Assembly (NCBI GenBank): GCA_030374805.1
Contig: JARGSG010000014.1
Location: forward strand, 434,001 to 498,000
Reading direction: 5' to 3'
Length of the DNA stretch: 64,000 nt
Source: Gracilaria gracilis
Taxonomy: Eukaryota; Rhodophyta; Florideophyceae; Gracilariales; Gracilariaceae
Numbering within the stretch: position 1 is the first letter of the stretch; every line of letters begins with the position of its first letter. Positions 29,767 to 38,813 of the stretch are shown in pieces. A program made the position numbers and the translations under genes. The notes under the pieces were generated by a model. It was not told where the DNA came from, searched no databases, and saw nothing but the letters and a program-made list of their open reading frames with translations.

Positions 29767-31137
29767 ATGCCCTCCCCATCGCCCCCTCCATCATCCGATC
29801 GTCGCGGTCGTTCGCCGCCCGCCGCATCGCCGCCGCGTGCATCGCCGCCTCGTTCGCCGCCTCGCTCTCCTCGTGCCACGGACGCCGTCGTACCGCCCTC
29901 CGTTTACAACCCCTTTCTACAGCCTCTCGACGGCGCTGTGGACGGCCCTCTGTTCCCCACCTCCCCGATTCACCCGGCAAACTTGCTGACGGTTGCCAAT
30001 GGCTCACCGCCGCTTTCCGGCTCTGCTTCCCCGCCGGCGCCAGCGCCGCCAGCGCCGCCGTCCCAGTCCCCGGAGTTGGCATTTTCAAATGAGCACATTC
30101 TGTCCATGATTCGCCCGCTCGTGCGTGTCCTGCAGGATCGACGTGTGTTGGATCCTATCCCGCACCCGGCCCCTGCTTCACATCCCAACTTTCCGCCCCC
30201 GTCTGTGGGTCCTGTCACGGGTAGTGGAACATCTCGTGTCCCACATAGTCTTACGACTAAGCATGAAGGTTTTATGGGGCCTTCTAATTACATGGCGATC
30301 ACTATGAAGCCTGCTCTTCAGAACAAGTCACTTGAAGAGCTTCGTCTCGAGGACTATGAACTAATCAAAATTCTGCACCCGTTCAGCGCCGCCAGTAATC
30401 CCCTCTTTGAACCACCCTCTTGCTCTGGAACAGCTTCCTTTAGAGATCCACCTCAAGTACCTAACACTGATCTTTCCAATGGCTTTCCCGCTGCAAATCC
30501 TGCTGGCCCTCCGCTTTCAAAGCCCGCCTTTTCCAGTTTCCTCCCCACTGCTACTGCCTTGGACCCTGCTTCTAACATGCTCAAGCTCCCATGGCTTCAG
30601 CCGCACGCGCCTAGTAACGCTCCTTCTTTTGATCATCATTCATTCATTTCGCCGTTTTCTATGCCATCTTCTTGTCAACCAACTTTTCACCAACCCAACT
30701 CACAAACCTTGGCAAAGAGTAACAACTCTAATACCTATGCCACCAACTGGCTCAGGAACGACGCCCCGCTAACAGGTCCTACTTCCTTCAAACCGCGTGA
30801 CAATCAATCCACCCTTGTCAACCCTCCTAATCCGCTTTCATTTCCGGCAGCTAATCAGCCTGTGCAGAACGGCGTACCCTCTTCGATTGGTCACCTTCCT
30901 ATCCACAACAGTTTTGTTCCAAATTCTCAGCTTAGTGCAAAGGGCGACCCTAATGGCGCCGCTGCTGCAGACCGTGTTGTGAACCATGACTCGAATGGTT
31001 TGGGCGCGAACGGATTTTCTCAGACTGTCTCTCATACACAGAGCTTTACTACGCCTGCTGGGAGGGTCCACGGTCCAGTGTTTAATGAGATTCGTGTTTC
31101 TCAGACTTCTTACTATCCACAAGGTTGGCATTGCTAA
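29767..31137 (+). CDS. GLEBS-motif protein related to Nup98, Pro/Ser-rich
   Basis: 456 aa from the ATG at 29767; the frame is open further upstream but without ATG. Residues 1-125 are Pro/Ser/Ala-rich and disordered. Residues 163-197 carry TTKHEGFMGPSNYMAITMKP followed by NKSLEELRLEDYEL. This matches the GLEBS motif of vertebrate NUP98 (STKHQCITAM..., SKSLEELRLEDY), which binds the mRNA-export and mitotic factor RAE1/GLE2. The remaining 250 residues are Asn/Pro/Ser/Phe-rich with no FG or GLFG repeats and no autoproteolytic domain. It is therefore not an ordinary Nup98. Likely a nuclear or pore-associated RAE1 partner; BuGZ and BUB1 also have GLEBS motifs but lack this wording. Confidence 0.65.
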   Translation: MPSPSPPPSSDRRGRSPPAASPPRASPPRSPPRSPRATDAVVPPSVYNPFLQPLDGAVDGPLFPTSPIHPANLLTVANGSPPLSGSASPPAPAPPAPPSQSPELAFSNEHILSMIRPLVRVLQDRRVLDPIPHPAPASHPNFPPPSVGPVTGSGTSRVPHSLTTKHEGFMGPSNYMAITMKPALQNKSLEELRLEDYELIKILHPFSAASNPLFEPPSCSGTASFRDPPQVPNTDLSNGFPAANPAGPPLSKPAFSSFLPTATALDPASNMLKLPWLQPHAPSNAPSFDHHSFISPFSMPSSCQPTFHQPNSQTLAKSNNSNTYATNWLRNDAPLTGPTSFKPRDNQSTLVNPPNPLSFPAANQPVQNGVPSSIGHLPIHNSFVPNSQLSAKGDPNGAAAADRVVNHDSNGLGANGFSQTVSHTQSFTTPAGRVHGPVFNEIRVSQTSYYPQGWHC

Positions 31138-33086
31138 GGGAGGGCTTCCCTTTGGCTTTGTTCGACTCGGGCTTGTGGACTAACTCTGTGGTTCAAATTG
31201 TTGTATAAACTTGAGACTTACTTCCAAATTTCCTTGCGGACCCTCTTCGTTTAAGTCTAGTGACAAAGTGCGTTTCACTGTTCCCTTACACCGATTTAGA
31301 TAGATACAGTGCGATATACAGGTATATACCTTCGTATATATATATATATATATACATATATCTGAACTGGTCCGTGACAAGCGGTGAAAAATCTCGTATC
31401 CCGTACAAAGGTTGTCACGAAGATGTCAAACACTAATCTCCTCTACACCCGTGTGTCTCACATGGAAACGCAGGGTTTGAAGCTGATAATCCCAGTCAGA
31501 ATATGACAAAACCAGCTAGCTTCATTTATGATACCTGCATCTTCCCACTGGTTAATTGCCAGCGTTTTTTGTTCTTGTCTTGAGTTGTTATGTTTCATGG
31601 TCGCATTCCTCTCGCTCGACCACGTCTGAGCATTTTTTTCTTGGTTTCAATAGACCGCTTTCGCAACACAAGAACGACATGTGCGTTCTCCAAAAGCCCC
31701 CTTCCCCCAACCAAACCTCCCTGAAATGAAACCCGTGCCATATCGAGTCACAGGATAATGGCAACTCTGTCTAGAGATGCAATGCTACAGCCAAGAATTT
31801 GTTTGAAACATGTGAACTTTATGATTTGCAGACCTCTGTGTGCACCATCTGTTGAGGTTTACTGAGTGTACCATGAGATTGTGCTATGAAACACTCTCGA
31901 TACGGTTTTTGGCCTTTTTTACGAGAGAGAACTATCTTTAGATAGGCATCCAGTCGTCTCGGAATCAGGGGCGACTGACCATAATAAAGAAGAAGAAAAA
32001 CTCTCGATGCTGCCCAACAACTCGCAGCGAATGTTGTCTAATGTGACCGAATGCCCGGCGAAGCGACTGTGAAGTAACTCCGTCTACATGTATCGTGAAA
32101 ACCTGAAATGTTTGATGCAGTGAAACGTTTCGCTTCGGTGCATTTATATTCGTAGTGGCGTCAGAAATCCAGCGTACGTTGGCACTCACAGCGACACGTA
32201 TCGATATGAGCACTCTTGTATCCCTTCTGCGCTCGTGCTCGCGTTACCAGCAAGGCAAGCATTTCATACAGATGCGATAAGAAAGGACATATCCTGTGTA
32301 GGCTGCACCCAAGTAGTTTCAGTACTTCTCAGCTCCACTACCCAAGGGTATACCTACATTCCCCAGGATCAAACGGTGTCAAAGTTCCAACGGCACGTAG
32401 AATCATAAGAGCATCACGACCACCACGATGACCGCCGCCATTATCGATAACAGTTTACGAGGGGGCTTTCTAGCTGGAATGTAAACCCTCACCCTTTATG
32501 CGTTCGACGGTTTTGGAGGGCACGATAGCCCTGGATTCCAGAGCCGTCGCAAACAATGTTTGTGTCATGAAGAATGGTGTCCCTCCGGGTCCAAGGACTG
32601 GGTGTGGACTCCACACTGTGGAGTTACTCCACTCCACTGGAGTATGGAATGATGCGGAGTCTGCGGAGCATGTGGAGTGCAGCTGTCTGCAGTGCATAGT
32701 CAGGATGTTCAAAATAATGGCAATTCATTCAATAAAATATAAAAATAGACGACTAAAACGGCCTAATTAATCAGTGAGTACTACTACTCACTGAGTAGTA
32801 CTCACTCACTGAGTACTTGTTCCGCGCCACGTGGCTCGGAGAGCGCGTGGCCAGTGGCCAGTGGCCACAGATAGGCGGACACGGGCGCCGTCGGCGGCGA
32901 CATCGTCCGTGCGCGATCCGATACCAGTGTAGCCAATTTGAATCTTTGTCGATGGGAAAGAGCACGCGGCGTTAAAATTGGGCCTTGGCCGTACGCGTGA
33001 AGGCTCGTAGTAGTTGAGGTGTTTAAGTGTCAGCACTATCAAAGTGAGCTAATCGAATCACATAATGGGAATGTAGCTACAAAACA
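31138..33086. other. 1.9-kb intergenic region with repeats
   Basis: No gene is seen. It holds a (TA)n run (31337-31353), TACCTTCGTA at 31327, a fragment of a dispersed repeat (31906-31985), short inverted repeats of GGAGT/ACTCC (32600-32680) and a palindromic ACTCAC/GTGAGT run (32772-32818). Confidence 0.5.
31906..31985. repeat. dispersed repeat fragment, copy 1
   Basis: TTTTTGGCCTTTTTTACGAG and the following AGAGAACTATCTT closely match 51314-51347. Weaker similarity continues for about 40 bp through GGAAT. Family unknown. Confidence 0.55.
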
Positions 33087-33587
33087 CTAGAATACGGTCA
33101 TCCATCTGGCGCGAAGCGCATCGTTCGCGGCGCTGTTGGGGCTGCTGACTGCTAGGCGGTGTCGTAGTTTGTCGTGCTCCTCTTCAAAATGTTCAACAAT
33201 GTCGGCCAATACGGTGCATTGATCGATACTGGCCTGTGCATGAAGAGCCTGAAGACGTTGCAAATCATGAGATGAAAGCAATTGTTGGTGCTCCTTGACG
33301 CGTTGATCAACATCACATAGAAACTTGATGAGTTCAAAATCACGTAAGAGTTGATCGGACTTGGTATTTGTTAGCGATTGTTTCGAGGAGGAAGAGTGAG
33401 AACAGGTTGGGGTTGAGCAACAACTGTTTGACGACGAGTGAATTGTGAGGGCGGTTTGTTTAGAAGCCATGGCGGAAGTAGAAGAGGATGGTTTGTTGTT
33501 GTTGACAGAGGAGGAAGCGGGTTGACGGGCGCTGCTTGAAGTAGGGGAGGTGTCGAAGCCAAGCCACTGTCCAAGCATTGCCATCAT
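33087..33587 (-). CDS. Ser-rich small protein with helical C-terminus
   Basis: 166 aa from the first in-frame ATG at 33587, which opens MMAMLGQWLGFD. Residues about 15-80 are Ser/Asn/Thr-rich with CCS and CSHSSSS patches. Residues 82-150 are predicted helical and charged: SDQLLRDFELIKFLCDVDQR, then HDLQRLQALHAQASIDQ and DIVEHFEEEHDKLRHRL. No domain is recognised. The frame is open upstream to 33728, but without ATG. The plan of Ser-rich head and helical tail recalls the genes at 8061 and 9859. Function unknown. Confidence 0.6.
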   Translation of the reverse strand: MMAMLGQWLGFDTSPTSSSARQPASSSVNNNKPSSSTSAMASKQTALTIHSSSNSCCSTPTCSHSSSSKQSLTNTKSDQLLRDFELIKFLCDVDQRVKEHQQLLSSHDLQRLQALHAQASIDQCTVLADIVEHFEEEHDKLRHRLAVSSPNSAANDALRARWMTVF

Positions 33588-34618
33588 CGGGGCTTCGCAA
33601 CCAACGGCACGCTCGAGTTGCACGTCAAAAGCACGACGGTGCAAAAGCACGCGAGCAGCGGGCGCGGGGGAGGCAGGCGCGAGGGGGAGAGGGCCAAGCT
33701 GAGGAAGATGCGGTGAAGTGTCAGGCAAGCAAGGCAGCCACGAAAAGCGCTATGAAGCACGGTAAGAACGGCGGGGTGGGGGGAGGACAACGGCGGGCGC
33801 GAAGAGGTTGCATATAAACGCACGACGCTCCAATTGCAGTCACCAGAACAGCCACAAACGAGAAAGATTCGCGCGTCAATAATAATAATGACGCCGCCGC
33901 CGCCGCCGCCGCTGTCAGAAGCGGCGCGCCTCTCGGTGGTGCTCACGAATTGCTGATTTCAAGTGCGGCGGCAGTTGCTAGCGCGCCAGCAGAGTGGCGG
34001 CGAATCGAATCGAGCGCTTGCTGGAGCGCTGGAGCGCTGGAGCGCTGGCACGCTGGCACGCTGGCACGCTGGCACGCGTGGGCGCGTGTACAGCATTCAC
34101 ACGTGGTGCGTAGCGTGTGGTGGCAGAGGCGTAAGGGGCTGCTGCGTAGCAGCTTGGTCAACGTCTGACAGCGCCGGTTTTCCGCACTTTGTAGCCACGA
34201 GCCGCGGCACGTGGTTTTCTACTTTGCAAATGCGGCCACGTCAAGCAACGCGCCGTTGTAGCGCTTGCTCATGGCCTGCGCTCAACTCAGCTCTTGTCAG
34301 CTCAGCCTCTGCCACGTAGAGCCGTCTCCGCCAGCCGCCGGCCGTTGGGGGCGCGGAAAGCCGCCTGATGTTTGTGCTTGTCGCTACGTCGGGCTGTCCG
34401 TCGTTGGAACGACAGCGTATGATTTGCTCCCTCCAGATATTGTGCCCCAACTTGAGCGCTCCTCACCGATGTGCGTCTCTGAGGCCGCGCCACGCGGCTG
34501 TCGGTGCTGCCGTGAGGTGTCCCGTGTCGCTCGCTCAAATTCATTGCCATTAATGAGCGTTTGATAACAGCTACATACTTGTTCCGACAGCGCTCTTACC
34601 TCGCCTTCGTGCGTTGGG
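33588..34618. other. intergenic/upstream region, partly CpG-rich
   Basis: Holds a (GCC)n run near 33893-33911 and an 8-bp tandem repeat; no gene seen. GC-rich between 33800 and 34550, ending at the TATA box of the expansin-like gene. Confidence 0.5.
34021..34076. repeat. 8-bp tandem repeat, seven copies
   Basis: Three copies of CTGGAGCG followed by four of CTGGCACG without interruption. Confidence 0.95.
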
Positions 34619-34626
34619 TATAAATA
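34619..34626 (+). promoter_or_regulatory. TATA box of expansin-like gene
   Basis: TATAAATA lies 186 bp before the ATG at 34805. Confidence 0.6.
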
Positions 34627-34804
34627 CCACCCTCTTGTCCTCGTACGGCCCGCTTCTCGCCAGTCGCAGCGACGTTGCAGAGCCACCGGGACCGTTGCAT
34701 TGCTTAGTCTATTCAGCTAGTCATCACCAGTTTTGTTCCCTTTCTCCCCTACCCGTCCCAAATCGAAACCACGTCTTCCTGGTACTCTCCCGAACTTATC
34801 AACC

Positions 34805-35683
34805 ATGGTACACTCCATCGTCTTCATCGTATCTCTCTTCTCTCTGCTTAGCACAACATGCTTGGCGCTTGGTTCTGGAGACTATTACCGCCGATTTTTT
34901 GGTGATGGAACTTACTACGGCTTCACTACTCAGGGCAACTGCGCCATCAGATCACCCCTTCCTGCTATGTACAGTGGAATGATGCCGATCGCCATCAACA
35001 ATGCCCAGTACGCCGGCTCAGCGTCGTGTGGCGCCTGTCTCGAGGTAACCGGGTATGGGCAAGGTTCAGGAGCAAACCCCATCGTTGGTACCTTCAAGGC
35101 GTATGTTCATGACAGATGCCCTGAATGCAAGTACGGCGACATCGACCTGTCAAAGAGTGGAGATGGACGATGGAAGGTGTCCTGGAAATTCATTCCGTGT
35201 CCTGCAGAATGGGTTTTCTTCCTCATGGAGGGTAGCAATCGTTACTACATGAAGATGCAACCACGTGGCCTTCAGACTCCAGTACAAGCCATGCGCATTG
35301 GCAGTCAATGGGGGACAAAGACGCAGGATAACTTCTACATCTTTCAGGATGGAGGAGGTTTCCGATTCCCGGTCCAGATTAGCATGAGAACAACTATGGG
35401 AAAATGGGTTAACGTCCAGATGACCTATATGAAGCCTGACGGTCCGGTCTACCCTGCAGGCTATCGGACTGGCCGGAGCGCGCCCCCAGCATCGATCTCT
35501 GCTCCACAGCCCCCCAAACCGTCAGGAGGCGGTGGCGGTGGCAAGTGCGTGCCGAACTGGAAGCCATGCACAGGACCGAAGAATTTCTGGGGTACTTCCA
35601 ACTGCTGCAGTAAGAACTATCGCTGCGTTGTGGCCGGTCAACGAAACTTTGTTGGCAAGCGATGCGAACCGAACTGGTTGTAG
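34805..35683 (+). CDS. secreted expansin-like protein with six-cysteine tail
   Basis: 292 aa from ATG at 34805. Signal peptide: MVHSIVFIVSLFSLLSTTCL. Residues 25-135 form a double-psi beta-barrel of expansin type: YYGFTTQGNCA, GSASCGACLEVTG (71-83), VHDRCPECKYGDIDLSKS (101-118, holding the conserved Asp pair) and SWKFIPCP. Residues about 137-225 fit the second, beta-sandwich domain (CBM63-like) poorly but in the right place. A Pro/Gly linker leads to a C-terminal module with six cysteines (248, 255, 267, 268, 274, 287) in a C-C-CC-C-C order, as in knottin-like folds. Expansins loosen polysaccharide walls without hydrolysis. The tail may be a carbohydrate-binding or anchoring module. Confidence 0.82.
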   Translation: MVHSIVFIVSLFSLLSTTCLALGSGDYYRRFFGDGTYYGFTTQGNCAIRSPLPAMYSGMMPIAINNAQYAGSASCGACLEVTGYGQGSGANPIVGTFKAYVHDRCPECKYGDIDLSKSGDGRWKVSWKFIPCPAEWVFFLMEGSNRYYMKMQPRGLQTPVQAMRIGSQWGTKTQDNFYIFQDGGGFRFPVQISMRTTMGKWVNVQMTYMKPDGPVYPAGYRTGRSAPPASISAPQPPKPSGGGGGGKCVPNWKPCTGPKNFWGTSNCCSKNYRCVVAGQRNFVGKRCEPNWL

Positions 35684-36410
35684 AGCGCCACAAGTCAAGG
35701 CAGTTTTAATTCTCGTGGTATCGTGGGACGGTTTCTGATCGATACAATGTTTGGCGGCAGCCAATTCGCGGCGGCGATACATCTCAGGTCAGGCGACCAA
35801 CGTGTGGGGAGCACAAATGGCGCGTAACGTGGAACGCTCTCAGGCCCTGTGGCCATAACCTTGTGCTTCTCGAGACTCGGTGACTCGCGTGCCACTCGTG
35901 AACGAACTCTCCAGCAAAAGACGGGAACAGAAACTGAACGTTCCCCTGCGACTATTACATCTATTACATGTGGCGAACCCTCGGCGGTGGGTAAGTTATC
36001 AAAACGTTGTGCATAAACACTGTAGTACATATGGGTAGCACGGACCATCAATCGCCTCTCGTGGCAGAACGTGGAGTAGCCGAGCACGCTTTCGCGAGAG
36101 GTATCGGTCTTTTTGTAAATACAACCCATCCTTTGATAGATGCCACCATACCGGTGGGCGCTCCCAGCATCGCCACGTGACAGGCCTGCAGTGCCTCCTT
36201 CACACATGCACCATCCCGTGGTGGCGCTCATCATTGGGATTTCTTGTTTCTCTCGCAACATCAATTTTCCTCCCATTACATAGATGTGAACAGCAACTCA
36301 TTCGGAATGAGCAGCTTTTCACAACGTCACCCTCCAACAAATTCCGCCGCAACAACAAACATTGCTCACAGTCTGATACAAATGTACAGCGTTTACTACA
36401 GCAGTAACTG
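35684..36410. other. region between convergent expansin and VPS23 genes
   Basis: Holds only one long minus-strand frame (35695-36276), entered at low confidence. Confidence 0.4.
35695..36276 (-). CDS. possible protein of 193 aa, no known family
   Basis: ATG at 36276 opens an uninterrupted frame of 193 codons, starting MGGKLMLREKQEIPMMSATT and ending PRELKLP. It lies 134 bp downstream of VPS23 on the same strand and stops 11 bp after the expansin gene on the other strand, so it would overlap that gene's 3' UTR. No domain, signal or repeat is seen. Length is on the border of what chance gives. Confidence 0.3.
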   Translation of the reverse strand: MGGKLMLREKQEIPMMSATTGWCMCEGGTAGLSRGDAGSAHRYGGIYQRMGCIYKKTDTSRESVLGYSTFCHERRLMVRATHMYYSVYAQRFDNLPTAEGSPHVIDVIVAGERSVSVPVFCWRVRSRVARESPSLEKHKVMATGPESVPRYAPFVLPTRWSPDLRCIAAANWLPPNIVSIRNRPTIPRELKLP

Positions 36411-37607
36411 CTACGACGCAAACAGAGGTGTAGTAGGGCCAGACCTCATGCGACGAAGAACACCGTGTTCATCCACCTCGACCTTCTTAGACTTCGCAAC
36501 CTCTATTTTCTTCTTCAACGCCCGCGGGAAAAATTGTTGCCGGCTTATGTCTCGTACGTATTTCATGTATGCGTCTTGATCAATCACACCTTTAACAAAC
36601 GCTTCATCCAGCTGATCGAGAACATCCGAAAACGCGCCGTCCTTCGCAATGCACGTACAAATCTGTTCATCCAGTACGTCGGAATACGCCAGGATATCAT
36701 CCACATGAAGCTGGTTGTCGTGCATGTCGTGCATGTCTTGCTCGCCATTCTTGTTAAACACGGCTTGCCACTGTAACAACGCTTCCTTGTCGGCTTCTTT
36801 CTGTTGCATCTCGCGACGAATTTTCTCCAGCTGCAATGCCCTGAATCTCATTTCCTTGGTGACGGATTGTCCGGACCTTAGCATATCGTCTTTTTGCTTG
36901 AGAAGTTGACAAATATCAATGACGGCCTCTTCACTCGCGTCGTTGAAGCGTTCCGAAAGGCGTGTGGTGAGAATGGAAATCAAGCGACGCCGTTCAGGTT
37001 CATTCGAGGCCGGTGCTGGAATGGTCGGCCTCTTATGCACGGGAGGTTCAGCGGAAAAAACGCGAATCATGGCATGGACAACACCGTACAAATTATATTG
37101 GGTAGCATCCCAGTTCGCAAGATAATGTCGCAAGTATACTCTCCCCTCGGTATCGACTTGAGAATGACGTGTACGCAACACCATATCTGGCGTGGGACGG
37201 ACATATGGAATGGGTGCGTCGTCCGGGTAGTGTGGAGGGCACCAGATAGCGACGGGGATCTGATATGTTACTTGACGATACTTAACGGGTATAACGCCGT
37301 CGAGAATGACGAGTCGCATGGAATGGTTGGGTTCGATTGCTAAGTTATCCAACTTTGGAAACAAGCCACGAAAATGACGACAGCAGTCATGGATGTCTCT
37401 TACAATGCGAGACTCTCGCTCCGGGGGATAACATCTAGCCTCTCGCTACTCACAGGGTTTAGATGCGCACGAAGGTCAGAATATGCGAAGAAGCAACGCG
37501 CCGACGAGGGCGAATAGAGGAAGGATGGGGAAGGAACTTACCACCAAGCTCTGAATCTGACGCGGGGTAGTGGTAGCAGGCTGCGCCGGCGCCTGAGGTC
37601 TCCACAT
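36411..37607 (-). CDS. VPS23: ESCRT-I subunit VPS23/TSG101 (two exons)
   Basis: Exon 1 is 37607-37542 (22 codons, MWRPQAPAQPATTTPRQIQS and onward) and exon 2 is 37445-36411. The 96-nt intron starts GTAAGT and probably ends GAGTAG; an AG five bases later (after CGAGAG) is also in phase. The product is 366 aa. A UEV domain (about 20-155) is visible from VILDGVIPVKYRQVTYQIPV, WCPPHYPDDAP and HYLANWDATQYNLYGVVHAM; it is a ubiquitin-E2-like fold without catalytic Cys that binds ubiquitin and PTAP-type motifs. A coiled coil spans about 180-255, and a C-terminal steadiness box (about 280-350) holds LDQLDEAFVKGVIDQDAYMKYVR. It sorts ubiquitinated cargo at endosomes. Confidence 0.9.
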
Positions 37608-38185
37608 GATGAAGGTGACTGCGCCACGACAAAACGCGAAGCACGTCGATGGCGCAGCGACGAGAGCGCGGTGAGGTGCACAGAAGCGGGCGAACGTAAG
37701 GCGGTACAGGACAAGCGAGCGGCGGCGAGAAACGACCTGGAGAGACGCAAGCTAAGGGGAGCGTCAAAGCTAAGGGCTAGCTCTACACGGTACCTTCATG
37801 AGTTGCGCATGACGGATGCGGAGGGCGGTGAACTGGCGCGCGATAGCGCGCGGTTGAGCGCGCTGCGTCGCGCATGGCTGGAGCTGCGCGGCAACATGCG
37901 CTGACGTGCATGCCAACTCTGCGCTCACATCGCTCACATCGCTGGCGCGTTACGCATCCATCAATGCTTCCCCTACACGTAGTACACGCGGCCAGAGTGG
38001 CACACGCCTGGCAGCTGTGGTCCGCTCATTGGTGCGCGCTGCGCAGCGTGCCTGCCACAGTGCAGCTTGCTTTCGCACTCGCTTGCTTTCACGGTGAAGT
38101 TTCACCTCTGCATCTCGTTGCTCGCGGGCCCGGGTCAGGCTGGACGCTGTGTCTTCGTCATCGTCAGCGATTCAATCAGGCCTTC
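37608..38185. other. divergent promoter region VPS23/PRXQ
   Basis: CpG-rich (37600-38050). The PRXQ frame is open upstream of its ATG, but the upstream codons look like UTR. Confidence 0.5.
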
Positions 38186-38788
38186 ATGGCCTTCGTTCCT
38201 TCTGCTGCGCGTCTTCCGCAGCTTCGCGCTTCTATATCACTCCACTCGTGCTCCTCAACAGCATCCAAATTCATCGCCGCCCGTGTGCCAAATCGCTCCC
38301 GTCTTGCCATTCGCCGCTTCGTCGCCGCCACCCCCACCATGGTTGCCGAAGGCCAATCGGCGCCCGATTTCGAACGTACCGACATCGACGGCAACAATAT
38401 CAAGCTGTCAGAGCTCCGTGGAACCAATGTTGTTCTCTACTTCAGTGCTCTGCAAGGGCCTGGTTGCACTTCTCAATCCTGCACCTTTCGTGACGCCGCA
38501 GAGGATTTCGCAAGCTTAGATGCCAAGATCATTGCCATCTCAGCGCAGGCAGACAGCAAGAATTCTCAGTTTAAGCGCGCTAACCGCTTGTCGTTTCCCA
38601 TAATTTCGGATTCAGACAAACAGTTGCAGAAGATGTACGGAGTTCCTTCCACCTTTGGACTCATTCCGGGAAGAGTTACCTATGTCATTGACAAGGAGGG
38701 TGTTATTCGAAAGATATTCAATTCCCAGTTTAATGTTACACAGCACGTTGCTATCGCAAAGGAAACCTTGCAATCACTAGACAAGTAA
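38186..38788 (+). CDS. PRXQ: plastid peroxiredoxin Q
   Basis: 200 aa. The start chosen gives MAFVPSAARLPQLRASISLH, a classic red-algal transit peptide (Met-Ala-Phe, then Ser/Arg-rich, to about residue 50). The mature part is a thioredoxin-fold AhpC/TSA domain: GQSAPDFERTDIDGN, LRGTNVVLYFSALQGPGC94TSQSC99, FRDAAEDF, then VPSTFGLIPGRVTYVIDKEG. Cys94 is the peroxidatic residue and Cys99 the resolving residue in the C-x4-C spacing of PrxQ/BCP proteins. It reduces H2O2 and alkyl peroxides with thioredoxin in the plastid stroma or thylakoid lumen. The usual YFYPKDDTPGC segment is altered to YFSALQGPGC. Its 3' end lies 25 bp from the convergent LSG1 gene. Confidence 0.9.
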   Translation: MAFVPSAARLPQLRASISLHSCSSTASKFIAARVPNRSRLAIRRFVAATPTMVAEGQSAPDFERTDIDGNNIKLSELRGTNVVLYFSALQGPGCTSQSCTFRDAAEDFASLDAKIIAISAQADSKNSQFKRANRLSFPIISDSDKQLQKMYGVPSTFGLIPGRVTYVIDKEGVIRKIFNSQFNVTQHVAIAKETLQSLDK

Positions 38789-38813
38789 CTCCTTATCACT
38801 CGTCTGTAACACT

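Noticed and set aside
32600-32680. GGAGT/ACTCC inverted repeats as a MITE
   Set aside because: Repeats are short and scattered, with no defined ends or target duplication.
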